Below are positions 32,899 to 41,785 of a DNA stretch of 64,000 nt, piece by piece (position 1 is the first letter of the stretch; every line of letters begins with the position of its first letter). Source of the stretch: Actinophytocola sp050699935 (GTDB lineage: Bacteria; Actinomycetota; Actinomycetes; Mycobacteriales; Pseudonocardiaceae); assembly GCF_050699935.1 (NCBI RefSeq), contig NZ_JBOHGB010000021.1, positions 1 through 64,000 on the forward strand, read 5' to 3'. A model generated the notes under the pieces. That model was not told where the DNA came from. It did not search any database and was given only the letters and a program-made list of their open reading frames with translations. Both the position numbers and the translations under genes were made by a program.

Positions 32899-34185
32899 TT
32901 GGACACGCCGTTCTGGGGCCCGGACTTCGACGCCCTGGCCAGCACGGATCCCGAGATCGCCGATGTCGTGCTCGGCGAGCTCGAGCGCCTCAGGGGCGGG
33001 CTGCAGCTGATCGCCAGTGAGAACCTGACGAGCCCGGCCGTGCTCGCGGCGCTCGGATCGACACTGTCCAACAAGTACGCCGAGGGCTACCCGGGTCGGC
33101 GCTACTACGGCGGCTGCGGGCAGGTCGACGTCGCCGAGGAGATCGGCATCGCGCGCGCGAAGGAGCTGTTCGGCGCGGAGCACGCGAACCTCCAGCCGCA
33201 CTCGGGGGCGAGCGCGAACCTCGCCGCGTACGCGGCGTTCTGCGAGCCGGATGACGTCGTGCTCGCGATGGACCTCAAGCAGGGCGGCCACCTCACGCAC
33301 GGGTCGAAGGTCAACTTCTCCGGCAACTGGTTCCGCCCGGTCGCCTACGGCGTGCGCGCGGACACCGAGCTGATCGACTACGACCAGGTCCGCGACCTCG
33401 CCATCGCGCACGAGCCGCGGATGATCATCGCGGGGGCCACCGCGTACCCGAGGCTCGTCGACTTCGCGGCGTTCCGCTCGATCGCGGACGAGGTCGGCGC
33501 GATCCTGATGGTCGACGCCGCGCACTTCGTCGGGCTGGTGGCCGGCAGGGCGATCCCGTCCCCGGTGCCGTTCGCCGACGTCGTGACGTTCACCACCCAC
33601 AAGGTTCTGCGCGGTCCGCGCGGAGGCATGATCCTCTGCCGTGCCGAGCACGCGAAGGCGGTCGACAAGGCGGTGTTCCCGTTCGGCCAGGGCGGCCCAC
33701 TGATGCACGCCGTCGCCGCCAAGGCGGTCGCGCTCCGCGAGGCGGCCACCTCGGAGTACCAGGACTACGCGGCCCAGGTCGTGGCGAACGCCGTCGCGCT
33801 GGCCAAGGGGCTGGAGGCCGAGGGCATGCGCGCGGTGTCCGGCGGCACCGACACCCACCTCGCGCTGCTGGACGTGCGGCCGCTCGAGCTCACCGGCGCG
33901 GAGGCCGAGCGCCGCTGCGACGCCGCGCGCATCACGCTGAACAAGAACGCGATCCCGTTCGACCCGGCTCCGCCGGCCACCGCGTCCGGCATCCGGATCG
34001 GCTCGCCGTGCGTGACCACGCAGGGCATGACCGAGCCGGACATGGCCGAGATCGCCCGGCTGATCGGCCGCGCCGTGCGCACCGAGTCGGGCACCGGCAG
34101 CGGTGACGCCGAGCTCGCGGACGTGGCGGCCGCGGTAACCCGCCTCACCGCCGCCCACCCCGCGTACCCGAGGGGCGTCGGGTGA
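32899..34185 (+). CDS. glyA: Serine hydroxymethyltransferase
   Basis: The 428-residue PLP enzyme converts serine and tetrahydrofolate to glycine and 5,10-methylene-THF. Motifs are LIASENLTSPAVL, NKYAEGYPGRRYYGGCG, the PLP lysine in TFTTHKVLRGPRGG (about Lys234) and the C-terminal NAIPFDPAPP. The TTG at 32899 gives the standard start (MDTPFWGPDF). It sits between sua5 and wecA, where M. tuberculosis has no glyA, so this is a local rearrangement. Its stop overlaps the wecA GTG. Confidence 0.94.
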   Translation: MDTPFWGPDFDALASTDPEIADVVLGELERLRGGLQLIASENLTSPAVLAALGSTLSNKYAEGYPGRRYYGGCGQVDVAEEIGIARAKELFGAEHANLQPHSGASANLAAYAAFCEPDDVVLAMDLKQGGHLTHGSKVNFSGNWFRPVAYGVRADTELIDYDQVRDLAIAHEPRMIIAGATAYPRLVDFAAFRSIADEVGAILMVDAAHFVGLVAGRAIPSPVPFADVVTFTTHKVLRGPRGGMILCRAEHAKAVDKAVFPFGQGGPLMHAVAAKAVALREAATSEYQDYAAQVVANAVALAKGLEAEGMRAVSGGTDTHLALLDVRPLELTGAEAERRCDAARITLNKNAIPFDPAPPATASGIRIGSPCVTTQGMTEPDMAEIARLIGRAVRTESGTGSGDAELADVAAAVTRLTAAHPAYPRGVG

Positions 34186-35336
34186 ACCTCGCGCAGGACT
34201 ACCAGCCGGCCGGGCTCCCGATCAGGGAGTACATGCTGGTGGCGCTGACCACCGCGGTGGTGACGTTCCTGTGCACCGGCATGGTGCGGCGCCTCGCGAT
34301 CCGCTGGGGCGCGGTCGCCCACCCCCGCCAGCGCGACGTGCATACGGTGCCGATCCCGCGGCTGGGCGGACTCGCCATGTACGTCGGTGTGTGCGGCGGG
34401 ATGTTCCTCGCCCACCAGTTGCCGGTGCTGCGCCGCGCGTTCGAGTACACCCTCGACCCGATGGCCGTGCTGATCGGCGGCGGGCTGATCGTGCTGGTCG
34501 GCATGCTCGACGACCGCTACGAGCTGGACTCGCTGACCAAGCTCGCCGGCCAGACCACGTGCGCGGGCATCCTGGTGCTGCTCGGCCTGCAGTGGGTCAT
34601 CGTCTGGGTGCCGTGGGGCGCGGAGGACGGGCTCGGCTCGCGCCTGGTGCTCGACCAGAACCAGGGCGCGCTGATCACCGTGCTGCTCGTGGTCACCATG
34701 GTCAACGCGATGAACTTCGTGGACGGCCTGGACGGGCTCGCCGCCGGCATCGGGCTCATCTCGGCGACCGCGACGTGTGCCTTCTCACTCAACCTGCTCA
34801 AGCAGACCGGCGGCGACGTCAGCAACTACGCGCCGGCACTGATCGCGGCCACCCTCGCGGGCGCCTGCCTGGGCTTCCTGCCGCACAACTTCCAGCCGGC
34901 CAAGATCTTCATGGGCGACTCGGGCTCGATGCTGCTCGGGTTGATGATGGCCGCCGCGACGACCTCGGCGTCCGGCCGGGTCGTCGAGTTCAACGCGAGC
35001 ACGGCGATCGCCCTGCTCTCCCCGCTGCTGGTGGTCGCCGCGGTGCTGTTCGTGCCGCTGCTGGACCTGCTGATGGCGATCGTCCGGCGCACCCGCAAGG
35101 GGTTGAGCCCGTTCCACGCGGACAAGATGCACCTGCACCACCGGCTGCTGGAGATCGGCCACTCGCAGCGCCGGGCGGTCCTGCTGATCTACCTGTGGGC
35201 CGCCGTCCTGGCCTTCGGCGCTGTCGCGCTGACCCTTTTCGACACGTTCGCGGTCGTCTGGGGGATGGGTATCGGGCTTCTCATCGCACTCGTCATCTCG
35301 GCCATCCCACGGCTGCGGGAGACCGGCAGATCCTGA
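34182..35336 (+). CDS. wecA: Undecaprenyl-phosphate N-acetylglucosaminyl 1-phosphate transferase (WecA/Rfe-like)
   Basis: The 384-residue polytopic membrane enzyme has about 11 helices. It transfers a sugar phosphate from UDP-GlcNAc to polyprenyl phosphate; in mycobacteria the Rfe/WecA homologue starts the arabinogalactan linker. Family motifs are the Mg site VGMLDDRYELD, FVDGLDGLAAG, the carrier region FMGDSGSMLLG and the cytoplasmic histidine motif HADKMHLHHRLLEIGHSQR. The GTG start overlaps the glyA stop. It precedes the atp operon as rfe does in M. tuberculosis. Confidence 0.92.
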   Translation: MNLAQDYQPAGLPIREYMLVALTTAVVTFLCTGMVRRLAIRWGAVAHPRQRDVHTVPIPRLGGLAMYVGVCGGMFLAHQLPVLRRAFEYTLDPMAVLIGGGLIVLVGMLDDRYELDSLTKLAGQTTCAGILVLLGLQWVIVWVPWGAEDGLGSRLVLDQNQGALITVLLVVTMVNAMNFVDGLDGLAAGIGLISATATCAFSLNLLKQTGGDVSNYAPALIAATLAGACLGFLPHNFQPAKIFMGDSGSMLLGLMMAAATTSASGRVVEFNASTAIALLSPLLVVAAVLFVPLLDLLMAIVRRTRKGLSPFHADKMHLHHRLLEIGHSQRRAVLLIYLWAAVLAFGAVALTLFDTFAVVWGMGIGLLIALVISAIPRLRETGRS

Positions 35337-35380
35337 CCTTGAACACCCCCGACTTCGCACCTCAGGCCGCCGAAAAGGGG

Positions 35381-35432
35381 GGGCGAATCGTGTGATAGCG
35401 TGCGATTCGTCCCCAAGGGAGGCATTGGGGAC
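35381..35432 (+). promoter_or_regulatory. Tandem inverted repeats in the atp operon leader
   Basis: GGGCGAATCG...CGATTCGTCCC (35381-35413) can pair in 7 to 11 bases, followed by GTCCCCAA-GGGAGGCA-TTGGGGAC (35409-35432), a perfect 8-base-pair stem. They lie between wecA and the ATP synthase genes and share bases, so they could be alternative structures. They may end the wecA transcript or regulate the atp message. Confidence 0.45.
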
Positions 35433-35507
35433 ACGCCGGCCCGCGACGGCTGGATCCGCCAAGGGGCCTTGGCAGCACGACCGCCGTCGCTTCGACCGAC
35501 AAGGAGC

Positions 35508-35549
35508 ATGCGCATGAGTGATCATCACGTGCCTATAGCCGGCCGGTAG
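35508..35549 (+). CDS. Possible 13-codon leader peptide before the atp operon
   Basis: ATG 35508 (or the in-frame ATG 35514) begins MRMSDHHVPIAGR and stops at TAG 35547-35549. AAGGAG lies immediately upstream, a better ribosome site than that of the following gene, whose GTG start at 35561 is 12 bases after this stop. It could couple translation into the operon or be the displaced start of the next protein. No family assignment is possible at this length. Confidence 0.35.
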   Translation: MRMSDHHVPIAGR

Positions 35550-35560
35550 GCCTGGTCGTC

Positions 35561-35767
35561 GTGACACCAACGCCGCCCAGCCCCCGGGAGCTCCTCGGCG
35601 TCGGCTCCGCGATCGCCGTTCTGATCGCAGGCGGAATGTTGCTGGGTTGGTTCATCGACTCCAAGGCCAACACACTGCCGATATTCGCTCTTGTCGGTCT
35701 GGCGGTCGGAATCTCGACCGCATGTTTCTACGCGTATTTCAAGTTCCGGCGATTCATGAAGAATTGA
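35561..35767 (+). CDS. AtpZ/AtpI-type small membrane protein
   Basis: The 68-residue protein has two transmembrane helices (VGSAIAVLIAGGMLLGWFID, IFALVGLAVGISTACFYAYF) and a basic end (KFRRFMKN), the AtpZ layout found at the head of atp operons. Such proteins help c-ring assembly or ion supply, though their exact role is debated. GTG 35561 gives MTPTPPSPREL. It is 15 bases before the next gene. Confidence 0.75.
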   Translation: MTPTPPSPRELLGVGSAIAVLIAGGMLLGWFIDSKANTLPIFALVGLAVGISTACFYAYFKFRRFMKN

Positions 35768-35782
35768 GGTCGAGGTTCAGTC

Positions 35783-36193
35783 GTGTCAGCCTTGCAAGCC
35801 GCGGCGGCCAACGTGCCGGCCGCGACCGTGGTGAACCTCCGGCGACCGGTACTCATGGCCGCCGCGGTCGGTGCCGTCGGGCTGGTGGTGTGTGGCCTGC
35901 TCGGGCACATCGTGATGGGCATTCTCGGCGTGGTCGGCCTGGGTCTCGGGCTGCTCAACACGCGGCTGCTGCAGAAGTCCGTGGCCAAGGTCATCGCCAG
36001 CGATAACCCGAGCAAGAAGGCGGTCGGCTTCTCCTCCGTGCAGCGCCTGATCGCGATCACGGCGATCGCCGTCGCGCTCGGCATCTTCGTCCGGCCGGAC
36101 GGCCTGGGCGTGTTCTTCGGGCTCGCGGTCTTCCAGGTGATCATCATCGGCAACACGGCGATGCCGGTAATCAAGGAGCGGCGCACCTCATGA
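35783..36193 (+). CDS. ATP synthase protein I (AtpI-like)
   Basis: The 136-residue membrane protein has four hydrophobic helices (PVLMAAAVGAVGLVVCGLLG, IVMGILGVVGLGLGLLN, LIAITAIAVALGIFV, LGVFFGLAVFQVIIIG) and the loop NPSKKAVGFSSVQRL, fitting the actinobacterial ATP synthase I/UncI group (position of Rv1303). It likely assists assembly of the c-ring. The stop overlaps the ATG of atpB (ATGA). Confidence 0.8.
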   Translation: MSALQAAAANVPAATVVNLRRPVLMAAAVGAVGLVVCGLLGHIVMGILGVVGLGLGLLNTRLLQKSVAKVIASDNPSKKAVGFSSVQRLIAITAIAVALGIFVRPDGLGVFFGLAVFQVIIIGNTAMPVIKERRTS

Positions 36194-36918
36194 GCGAAAC
36201 CGTCCTCGCCGCCGAGACGATCGAGGTCGGCGTCCACTCGGAATGGCACGTCTTCGGCATGACGCTGCACGCCGACACGATTCTCGGCACGCTCGTCGCG
36301 GCGGCCGTCGTGGTCGCCCTCGGGTTCTGGGTCCGCGCCAGGGTCACCGCGGGAGTGCCGAGCGGTCCGCAGCTGTTCTTCGAGGGGGTCACGAAGTTCC
36401 TGCGCGACCAGATCGAGACCAGCATCGGTGTGCGTACCGCCCCGTTCCTGGTCCCTCTGTCGATCGCCCTGTTCGTCTTCATCCTGGTCTGCAACTGGCT
36501 GGTCGTCCTGCCGCTGCACCACTACCTGCCGCCGCCGACCGCGGACGTGAACCTGTGCTACCCGCTGGCCGTGATGGTGTTCATCTGGCGGCAGATCGCG
36601 GGTAGTCGCCGGCACGGCGGCGCGGGAGGGCAGTTCCTGCACATAGCCAAGGGCCACAACCCCAAGCTCGCGCCGATGTGGATCCTCGAGGAGATCACCG
36701 GCGTCGTTTCGCATTCGCTGCGACTTTTCGGCAACATCTTCGCCGGCGGCGTGATGCTGAGCCTGTTCACGTTGATGCCCGCGTACATCATGTGGCTGCC
36801 TTCTGCCGGCTGGAAACTGTTCGACCTGTTCATCGGTCTGGTTCAGGCGTTCATCTTCGCCTTCCTGACCATCATCTACTTCAGCCAGTCGATGGAGGAC
36901 CGGGAGGAAGCGCACTGA
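36190..36918 (+). CDS. atpB: F-type ATP synthase subunit a
   Basis: The 242-residue membrane subunit forms the proton half-channels next to the c-ring. The essential arginine is in SHSLRLFGNIFAGG (about residue 178), and the last helices carry LFIGLVQAFIFAFLTIIYFS. Its ATG overlaps the AtpI-like gene. Overall length and five to six helices fit the family. It is part of the Fo module atpBEF. Confidence 0.95.
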   Translation: MSETVLAAETIEVGVHSEWHVFGMTLHADTILGTLVAAAVVVALGFWVRARVTAGVPSGPQLFFEGVTKFLRDQIETSIGVRTAPFLVPLSIALFVFILVCNWLVVLPLHHYLPPPTADVNLCYPLAVMVFIWRQIAGSRRHGGAGGQFLHIAKGHNPKLAPMWILEEITGVVSHSLRLFGNIFAGGVMLSLFTLMPAYIMWLPSAGWKLFDLFIGLVQAFIFAFLTIIYFSQSMEDREEAH

Positions 36919-36993
36919 CCTTTCCGAATTCCCGACCGGTTCGTCCGTACACATTAGATCCGACCAGTACTTAGGAAAGATTAGGAGAGTTTC

Positions 36994-37260
36994 GTGGCAC
37001 AGGGAGCTGAACTCGGAGACGCGATCGCCACCGCGGGTGCCTACATCGGTGGTGGCCTCGCCCTCGCCGGCGGTGCCGCCGGTGCGTCGATCGGTGACGG
37101 CCTCGCCGGTAGCCAGCTGGTGGCCGGTGTCGCGCGGCAGCCGGAGGCACAGGGCCGCCTGTACACCCCGTTCTTCATGACCGTCGCGTTCGCCGAGGGA
37201 AACTACTTCATCAACGTCGCGTTCGCCGCCCTCCTCCTGTTCGTCTTCGCCGGCGCCTAA
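36994..37260 (+). CDS. atpE: F-type ATP synthase subunit c
   Basis: The 88-residue hairpin has two helices: a glycine-rich first helix (GAYIGGGLALAGGAAGASIG), the polar loop with ARQPEAQGRL and a second helix with the proton-carrying glutamate in VAFAEGNYFINVAFAALL. Oligomers form the rotor ring. GTG 36994 follows TTAGGAGAG. The proton carrier is Glu, as in mycobacteria. Confidence 0.95.
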   Translation: MAQGAELGDAIATAGAYIGGGLALAGGAAGASIGDGLAGSQLVAGVARQPEAQGRLYTPFFMTVAFAEGNYFINVAFAALLLFVFAGA

Positions 37261-37758
37261 ATGCCTGCCACGAGCGCGCTCTTTCTGGCGCAGGAAGAGG
37301 AGAAACCGAACTTCCTGCTGCCGAATGCCACCATCATCGTCGAATCGCTGATCTTCGCGATCGTGCTGTTCGTGATGTGGCGGTTCGTCGTGCCACCCGT
37401 TCGCAAGGCCATGGCGGACCGCCGCGAGATGGTGCAACGGCAGGCCGACGAGAGCAAGAAGGCGGACGAGAAGTTCGCCGCTGCGGAGCAGCGGCACCGC
37501 GAGGCGCTGGCCGAGGCCCGGGCCGAGGCGGGCAAGATCCGCGACACGGCGCGAGCCGAGGGCCAGAAGGTGCTCGACGAGCTGCGTGGGCAGGCCAGTG
37601 CCGAGGTGACGCGGCTGCGCCGCGCGGGCGACGAGCAGCTGGCGGCCCAGCGCGAGCAGGTCGTGCGCGACCTGGAGCCTCACGTGGCCGAGCTGTCGCG
37701 GACCCTGGCGAGCCGGATCGTCGGTGAGAACGTCGCTGCGGGTGGAAGGAAGCGCTGA
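37261..37758 (+). CDS. atpF: F-type ATP synthase subunit b
   Basis: The 165-residue subunit has one N-terminal membrane helix (ATIIVESLIFAIVLFVMWRF) and a long charged coiled coil (about residues 50-150) that forms half of the peripheral stalk. Its ATG directly follows the atpE stop and its own stop overlaps the start of a second b-type gene, so Fo and stalk genes are tightly coupled. Confidence 0.93.
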   Translation: MPATSALFLAQEEEKPNFLLPNATIIVESLIFAIVLFVMWRFVVPPVRKAMADRREMVQRQADESKKADEKFAAAEQRHREALAEARAEAGKIRDTARAEGQKVLDELRGQASAEVTRLRRAGDEQLAAQREQVVRDLEPHVAELSRTLASRIVGENVAAGGRKR

Positions 37759-38285
37759 TGGCTGAGTGGATCGGTGAGTTCGTCGGCTTCCTGGTCGTCC
37801 TGTGGGTGCTCTGGCGGTTCGTCGTGCCGCCGGTGCGCAAGATCATGAAGGGCCAGCGGGAGACGGTCGGCAAGCAGGTCGAGGACGCCCAGAAGGCCAC
37901 CGAGCGGCTGGCCGCCGCGGAGAAGCAGTACAGCGAGGCGCTCGCCGAGGCGCGCACCGAGGCGGCCAAGATCCGTGACGCGGCCCGCGCCGACGGGCAG
38001 CGCATCGTCGAGGAGATGCGGGCGGCGGCCGAGCGGGAGATCGAGCGGATCAGGCAGCGCGGCCAGGAGGATCTGGCCACCCAGCGCCAGCAGGTCATCC
38101 GCGAGCTGCGTACGCGCATCGGTCAGCTATCCGCCGACGCGGCGGCCGACCTGGTCAACGCGCACCTGTCGCGCGACACCAAGCGCAAGGCGACCGTCGA
38201 CCGGTTCCTCGACGAGCTCGAGGCCATGTCCGCGCCGGACGACACGGTCGGTGCCGCCGCGACCGCCACCAGGGGTGATGCGTGA
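37758..38285 (+). CDS. Second b-type stalk subunit of ATP synthase (b')
   Basis: The 175-residue protein is another b subunit: an N-terminal helix (FVGFLVVLWVLWRFVVPPVR), then a long coiled coil and an end DRFLDELEAMSAPDD. In mycobacteria the equivalent b-like part is fused to the delta subunit in one AtpH protein. Here it is a separate gene whose stop overlaps the delta start by 4 bases. The peripheral stalk would therefore use b plus b' with a free delta. GGAAGGAAG precedes the ATG. Confidence 0.88.
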   Translation: MAEWIGEFVGFLVVLWVLWRFVVPPVRKIMKGQRETVGKQVEDAQKATERLAAAEKQYSEALAEARTEAAKIRDAARADGQRIVEEMRAAAEREIERIRQRGQEDLATQRQQVIRELRTRIGQLSADAAADLVNAHLSRDTKRKATVDRFLDELEAMSAPDDTVGAAATATRGDA

Positions 38286-39109
38286 TGGTGATGCAGGCCG
38301 CGAGCAGGGAAGCGCTGGCCACCGCCACGCTGCGGCTGGACGAGCGGATCGAGGGCACCGCCGCCGAGGGCGTGCGGGACCTGTCGACCGAACTGTTCGA
38401 GATCGCCGGCGTACTGGTCCGGGAGCGGGCGCTGCGGCGGCTGCTCGCCGACCCGGCGACCGCGCGGGCCGATCGGACCCGGTTGGCCGACACGGTGTTC
38501 GGCGGCAAGGTCTCCGGCGCCGCGCTGGAGACGTTCACCGGGCTGGCGACGGCCAGGTGGTCGCGGTCGATCGACCTGGTCGACGCGACCGAGGTGCTCG
38601 CCAGGCACGCGATGCTGGCGGTGGCCGCGCAGGACGGCTCGCTCGAGGACGTGGAGGACGAGCTGTTCCGGTTCGCCCGGGTCCTCGACTCCGAGACCCG
38701 GCTGCGGGAGCTGCTGGTCGACGACGCCCAGCCGGCCGACCGCCGCCTCGAGCTGCTCGACGGGCTGGTGGGCGGCAAGGTCCGGCCGGTCACACTGGCG
38801 CTGCTGCGGCAGTCGGTGCGGCTGCCGCGGGGTCGCTCGCTGGAGGCCGTGGTCAACGACCTGGCCGAGCTCGCCGCGGCGCGCCGGGAGCGATCGGTCG
38901 CGCGGGTCACCGCCGCCGTCCCGCTGACGGCCGCGCAGGAGCGGCGGCTCACCGACGCCCTGTCGAGGATGTACGGCCGGGCCGTCTCGGTGCAGGTGGA
39001 GCTCGACCCGGATCAGCTGGGCGGGCTCGTCATCCGGGTCGGTGACGAAGTGATCGACGGCAGCGTCGCGACGCGGCTCGCGCGGGCCCGGCAGGAGCTG
39101 TCCGGCTGA
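38282..39109 (+). CDS. atpH: F-type ATP synthase subunit delta
   Basis: This 275-residue delta subunit joins the peripheral stalk to F1. It is longer than the ~180 residues of typical delta and corresponds to the delta half of the mycobacterial b-delta fusion. The C-terminal signature is VTAAVPLTAAQERRLTDALS, then VQVELDPDQLGGLVIRVGDE and VIDGSVATRLARARQEL. Starts GTG 38282, ATG 38285 or ATG 38291 are all in frame; overlap with b' favours the first two. Confidence 0.92.
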   Translation: MMVMQAASREALATATLRLDERIEGTAAEGVRDLSTELFEIAGVLVRERALRRLLADPATARADRTRLADTVFGGKVSGAALETFTGLATARWSRSIDLVDATEVLARHAMLAVAAQDGSLEDVEDELFRFARVLDSETRLRELLVDDAQPADRRLELLDGLVGGKVRPVTLALLRQSVRLPRGRSLEAVVNDLAELAAARRERSVARVTAAVPLTAAQERRLTDALSRMYGRAVSVQVELDPDQLGGLVIRVGDEVIDGSVATRLARARQELSG

Positions 39110-39172
39110 GTGCGGGTGCACTCCAGCCCCAAGAACCAAGTTGAGCAATCAGAGAGCAGGGACCAGAGAGCC

Positions 39173-40819
39173 ATGGCGGAGCTGACGATCTCCTCAGACG
39201 AGATCCGGAGCGCGATCGAAAACTACGTCTCCACCTTCTCGCCCGAGACCTCGCGCGAGGAGGTGGGCACCGTCACCCTGGCCGGGGACGGCATTGCCCG
39301 GGTCGAGGGCCTTCCATCGGCCGTCACCAGTGAGTTGCTCGAGTTCGAGGGCGGGGTGCTGGGCGTCGCGCAGAACCTCGACGTCCACGAGATCGGCGCG
39401 GTCATCCTCGGTAACTTCGAGAAGATCGAGGAGGGCCAGTCGGTCAAGCGGACCGGCCGGGTCCTCTCGGTGCCGGTGGGCGACGCCTTCCTCGGCCGCG
39501 TGGTGAACCCGCTCGGCGAGCCGGTGGACGGCCTCGGCGAGATCGCGGCCGACGAGCGCCGCGCACTCGAGCTGCAGGCGCCGAGCGTGATCAACCGGCA
39601 GCCGGTGAAGGAGCCGCTGCAGACCGGCATCAAGGCGATCGACTCGCAGACGCCGATCGGCCGCGGCCAGCGCCAGCTGATCATCGGTGACCGCAAGACC
39701 GGCAAGACCGCGGTCTGCGTCGACACGATCATGAACCAGAAGGAGAACTGGGAGTCCGGCGACGAGAAGCTGCAGGTGCGCTGCATCTACGTCGCGATCG
39801 GCCAGAAGGGCTCCACCATCGCCGGTGTCCGCCAGGCGCTCGACGACGCCGGCGCGCTCGAGTACACGACGATCATCGCGGCGCCCGCGTCGGACTCGGC
39901 CGGCTTCAAGTGGCTCGCTCCCTACACCGGCTCGGCGCTGGGCCAGTACTGGATGTATCAGGGCAAGCACGTCCTGATCGTGTTCGACGACCTCACCAAG
40001 CAGGCCGAGGCCTACCGCGCGATCTCGCTGCTGCTGCGTCGCCCGCCGGGCCGCGAGGCGTTCCCCGGCGACGTGTTCTACCTGCACTCCCGCCTGCTGG
40101 AGCGCTGCGCGAAGCTGTCCGACGAGCTGGGCGGCGGCTCGATGACCGGCCTGCCGATCATCGAGACCAAGGCCAACGACGTGTCGGCCTACATCCCGAC
40201 CAACGTCATCTCGATCACCGACGGCCAGTGCTTCCTGGAGACTGACCTGTTCAACCAGGGCGTCCGTCCGGCGATCAACGTCGGCATCTCGGTCTCCCGG
40301 GTGGGTGGTGCCGCGCAGATCAAGGCCATGCGCAAGGTGGCCGGCTCGCTGCGGCTGGACCTGTCCCAGTTCCGCGAGCTGGAGGCGTTCTCCGCGTTCG
40401 CCTCCGACCTCGACGCCGCGTCCCGCGCGCAGCTCGACCGCGGCGAGCGGCTGGTCGAGGTCCTCAAGCAGCCGCAGTACTCGCCGCTGCCGGCCGAGGA
40501 GCAGGTGGTGGCCATCTACGCCGGCACCCGGGGCCACCTCGACACGGTCCCGGTCGGCGACGTGCGCCGGTTCGAGACCGAGCTGCTCGAGCACGTGCGT
40601 CACCACGAGGCCGGCGTGCTCGCGGAGATCCGCGACACCAAGGACCTCTCCGACGACAACGAGGAGCGCCTGGTCAAGGCCATCAACGACGTCAAGCAGC
40701 AGTTCACCGCGTCCGACGGCAGCTCGGTGGTCAACGAGCCGGAGGCCGAGGCGCTGGACGAGAGCGAGATCGGCCGCGAGTCGGTCAAGGTCCGGCGCGC
40801 CGCACCGGCGCGGAAGTGA
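39173..40819 (+). CDS. atpA: F-type ATP synthase subunit alpha
   Basis: The 548-residue F1 subunit binds nucleotide at non-catalytic sites. It has the P-loop GDRKTGKTA (about residues 173-181), IGQKGSTIAGV, VFDDLTKQAEAYR and the signature PAINVGISVSRVGGAAQ. The C-terminus carries the actinobacterial extension beyond about 510 (ASDGSSVVNEPEAEALDESE), known in mycobacteria to suppress ATP hydrolysis. ATG 39173 follows a GAGAG-type site. Confidence 0.97.
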   Translation: MAELTISSDEIRSAIENYVSTFSPETSREEVGTVTLAGDGIARVEGLPSAVTSELLEFEGGVLGVAQNLDVHEIGAVILGNFEKIEEGQSVKRTGRVLSVPVGDAFLGRVVNPLGEPVDGLGEIAADERRALELQAPSVINRQPVKEPLQTGIKAIDSQTPIGRGQRQLIIGDRKTGKTAVCVDTIMNQKENWESGDEKLQVRCIYVAIGQKGSTIAGVRQALDDAGALEYTTIIAAPASDSAGFKWLAPYTGSALGQYWMYQGKHVLIVFDDLTKQAEAYRAISLLLRRPPGREAFPGDVFYLHSRLLERCAKLSDELGGGSMTGLPIIETKANDVSAYIPTNVISITDGQCFLETDLFNQGVRPAINVGISVSRVGGAAQIKAMRKVAGSLRLDLSQFRELEAFSAFASDLDAASRAQLDRGERLVEVLKQPQYSPLPAEEQVVAIYAGTRGHLDTVPVGDVRRFETELLEHVRHHEAGVLAEIRDTKDLSDDNEERLVKAINDVKQQFTASDGSSVVNEPEAEALDESEIGRESVKVRRAAPARK

Positions 40820-40831
40820 CCGGGTAGACCC

Positions 40832-41782
40832 ATGGCTGCACAGGTACGCATCCTTCGTCGGCGGATCCGCGCGACCCAGTCGATGAGGAAGATCACCAAG
40901 GCGCAGGAGCTGATCGCCACCTCGCGCATCGCCAAGGCACAGGCGCGGGTGGAGTCGGCACGGCCGTACACCGACGGGATCATCGGTGTGGTCTCCGCGC
41001 TGGCCGAGACCGCCGCGCTGGATCACCCGCTGCTGGTCGAGCGGGAGAACCGCGACCTGGCCGCGGTGCTGGTGGTGACCAGCGACCGGGGACTGTGTGG
41101 CGGCTACAACGCCAACGTGCTGCGCAGGGCGGAGGAGCTGATGACCCTGCTGCGCGAGCAGGGCAAGGAGCCGCTGCTGTACGTCATCGGCCGCAAGGGC
41201 CTCAGCTACTACAAGTTCCGCCAGCGCGCGATCGCCGGCTCGTGGACCGGTTTCTCCGAGCAGCCGAACTACCCGGCCGCCGCGGAGGCGGCGCGGACGC
41301 TGGTTTCCGCGTTCCTCGCCGGCACCGAGTACGCCGAGGACGAGTCGGCTCCGCTGGGCACCGGCGAGGGTGGTGAGCCGCTCAACGCGGACGAGATCCA
41401 CATCGTCTACACCGAGTTCGCCAGCATGCTCACCCAGACCGCGGTGGCGCACCGGCTGGCGCCGATCGAGGTCGAGTACGGCGCGGAGGACGTCGGCCCG
41501 ACGCCCTCGTACGAGTTCGAGCCGGATCCGGAGGAGCTGTTCGGGTCGCTGCTGCCGCGGTACCTGTCCGCCCGGGTGTGGGCGGCGCTGCTGGAGGCGG
41601 CGGCCTCGGAGTCCGCGTCCCGGCGGCGTGCGATGAAGGCCGCCACGGACAACGCGAACGACCTCATCCGGGACCTGACCCTCGAAGCCAACCGGGCCCG
41701 CCAGGCCCAGATCACCCAGGAGATCAGCGAGATCGTCGGGGGCGTTGACGCGCTCGCGGCCGCCGCAGGAAGTGATGACTGA
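40832..41782 (+). CDS. atpG: F-type ATP synthase subunit gamma
   Basis: The 316-residue central shaft subunit has the N-terminal helix AQVRILRRRIRATQSMRKIT, the SDRGLCGGYNANV segment and the C-terminal helix with NANDLIRDLTLEANRARQAQ. A loop at about residues 165-190 (EDESAPLGTGEGGEPLNA) matches the extra actinobacterial gamma loop. It is followed by atpD after 3 bases. Confidence 0.96.
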   Translation: MAAQVRILRRRIRATQSMRKITKAQELIATSRIAKAQARVESARPYTDGIIGVVSALAETAALDHPLLVERENRDLAAVLVVTSDRGLCGGYNANVLRRAEELMTLLREQGKEPLLYVIGRKGLSYYKFRQRAIAGSWTGFSEQPNYPAAAEAARTLVSAFLAGTEYAEDESAPLGTGEGGEPLNADEIHIVYTEFASMLTQTAVAHRLAPIEVEYGAEDVGPTPSYEFEPDPEELFGSLLPRYLSARVWAALLEAAASESASRRRAMKAATDNANDLIRDLTLEANRARQAQITQEISEIVGGVDALAAAAGSDD

Positions 41783-41785
41783 CCT

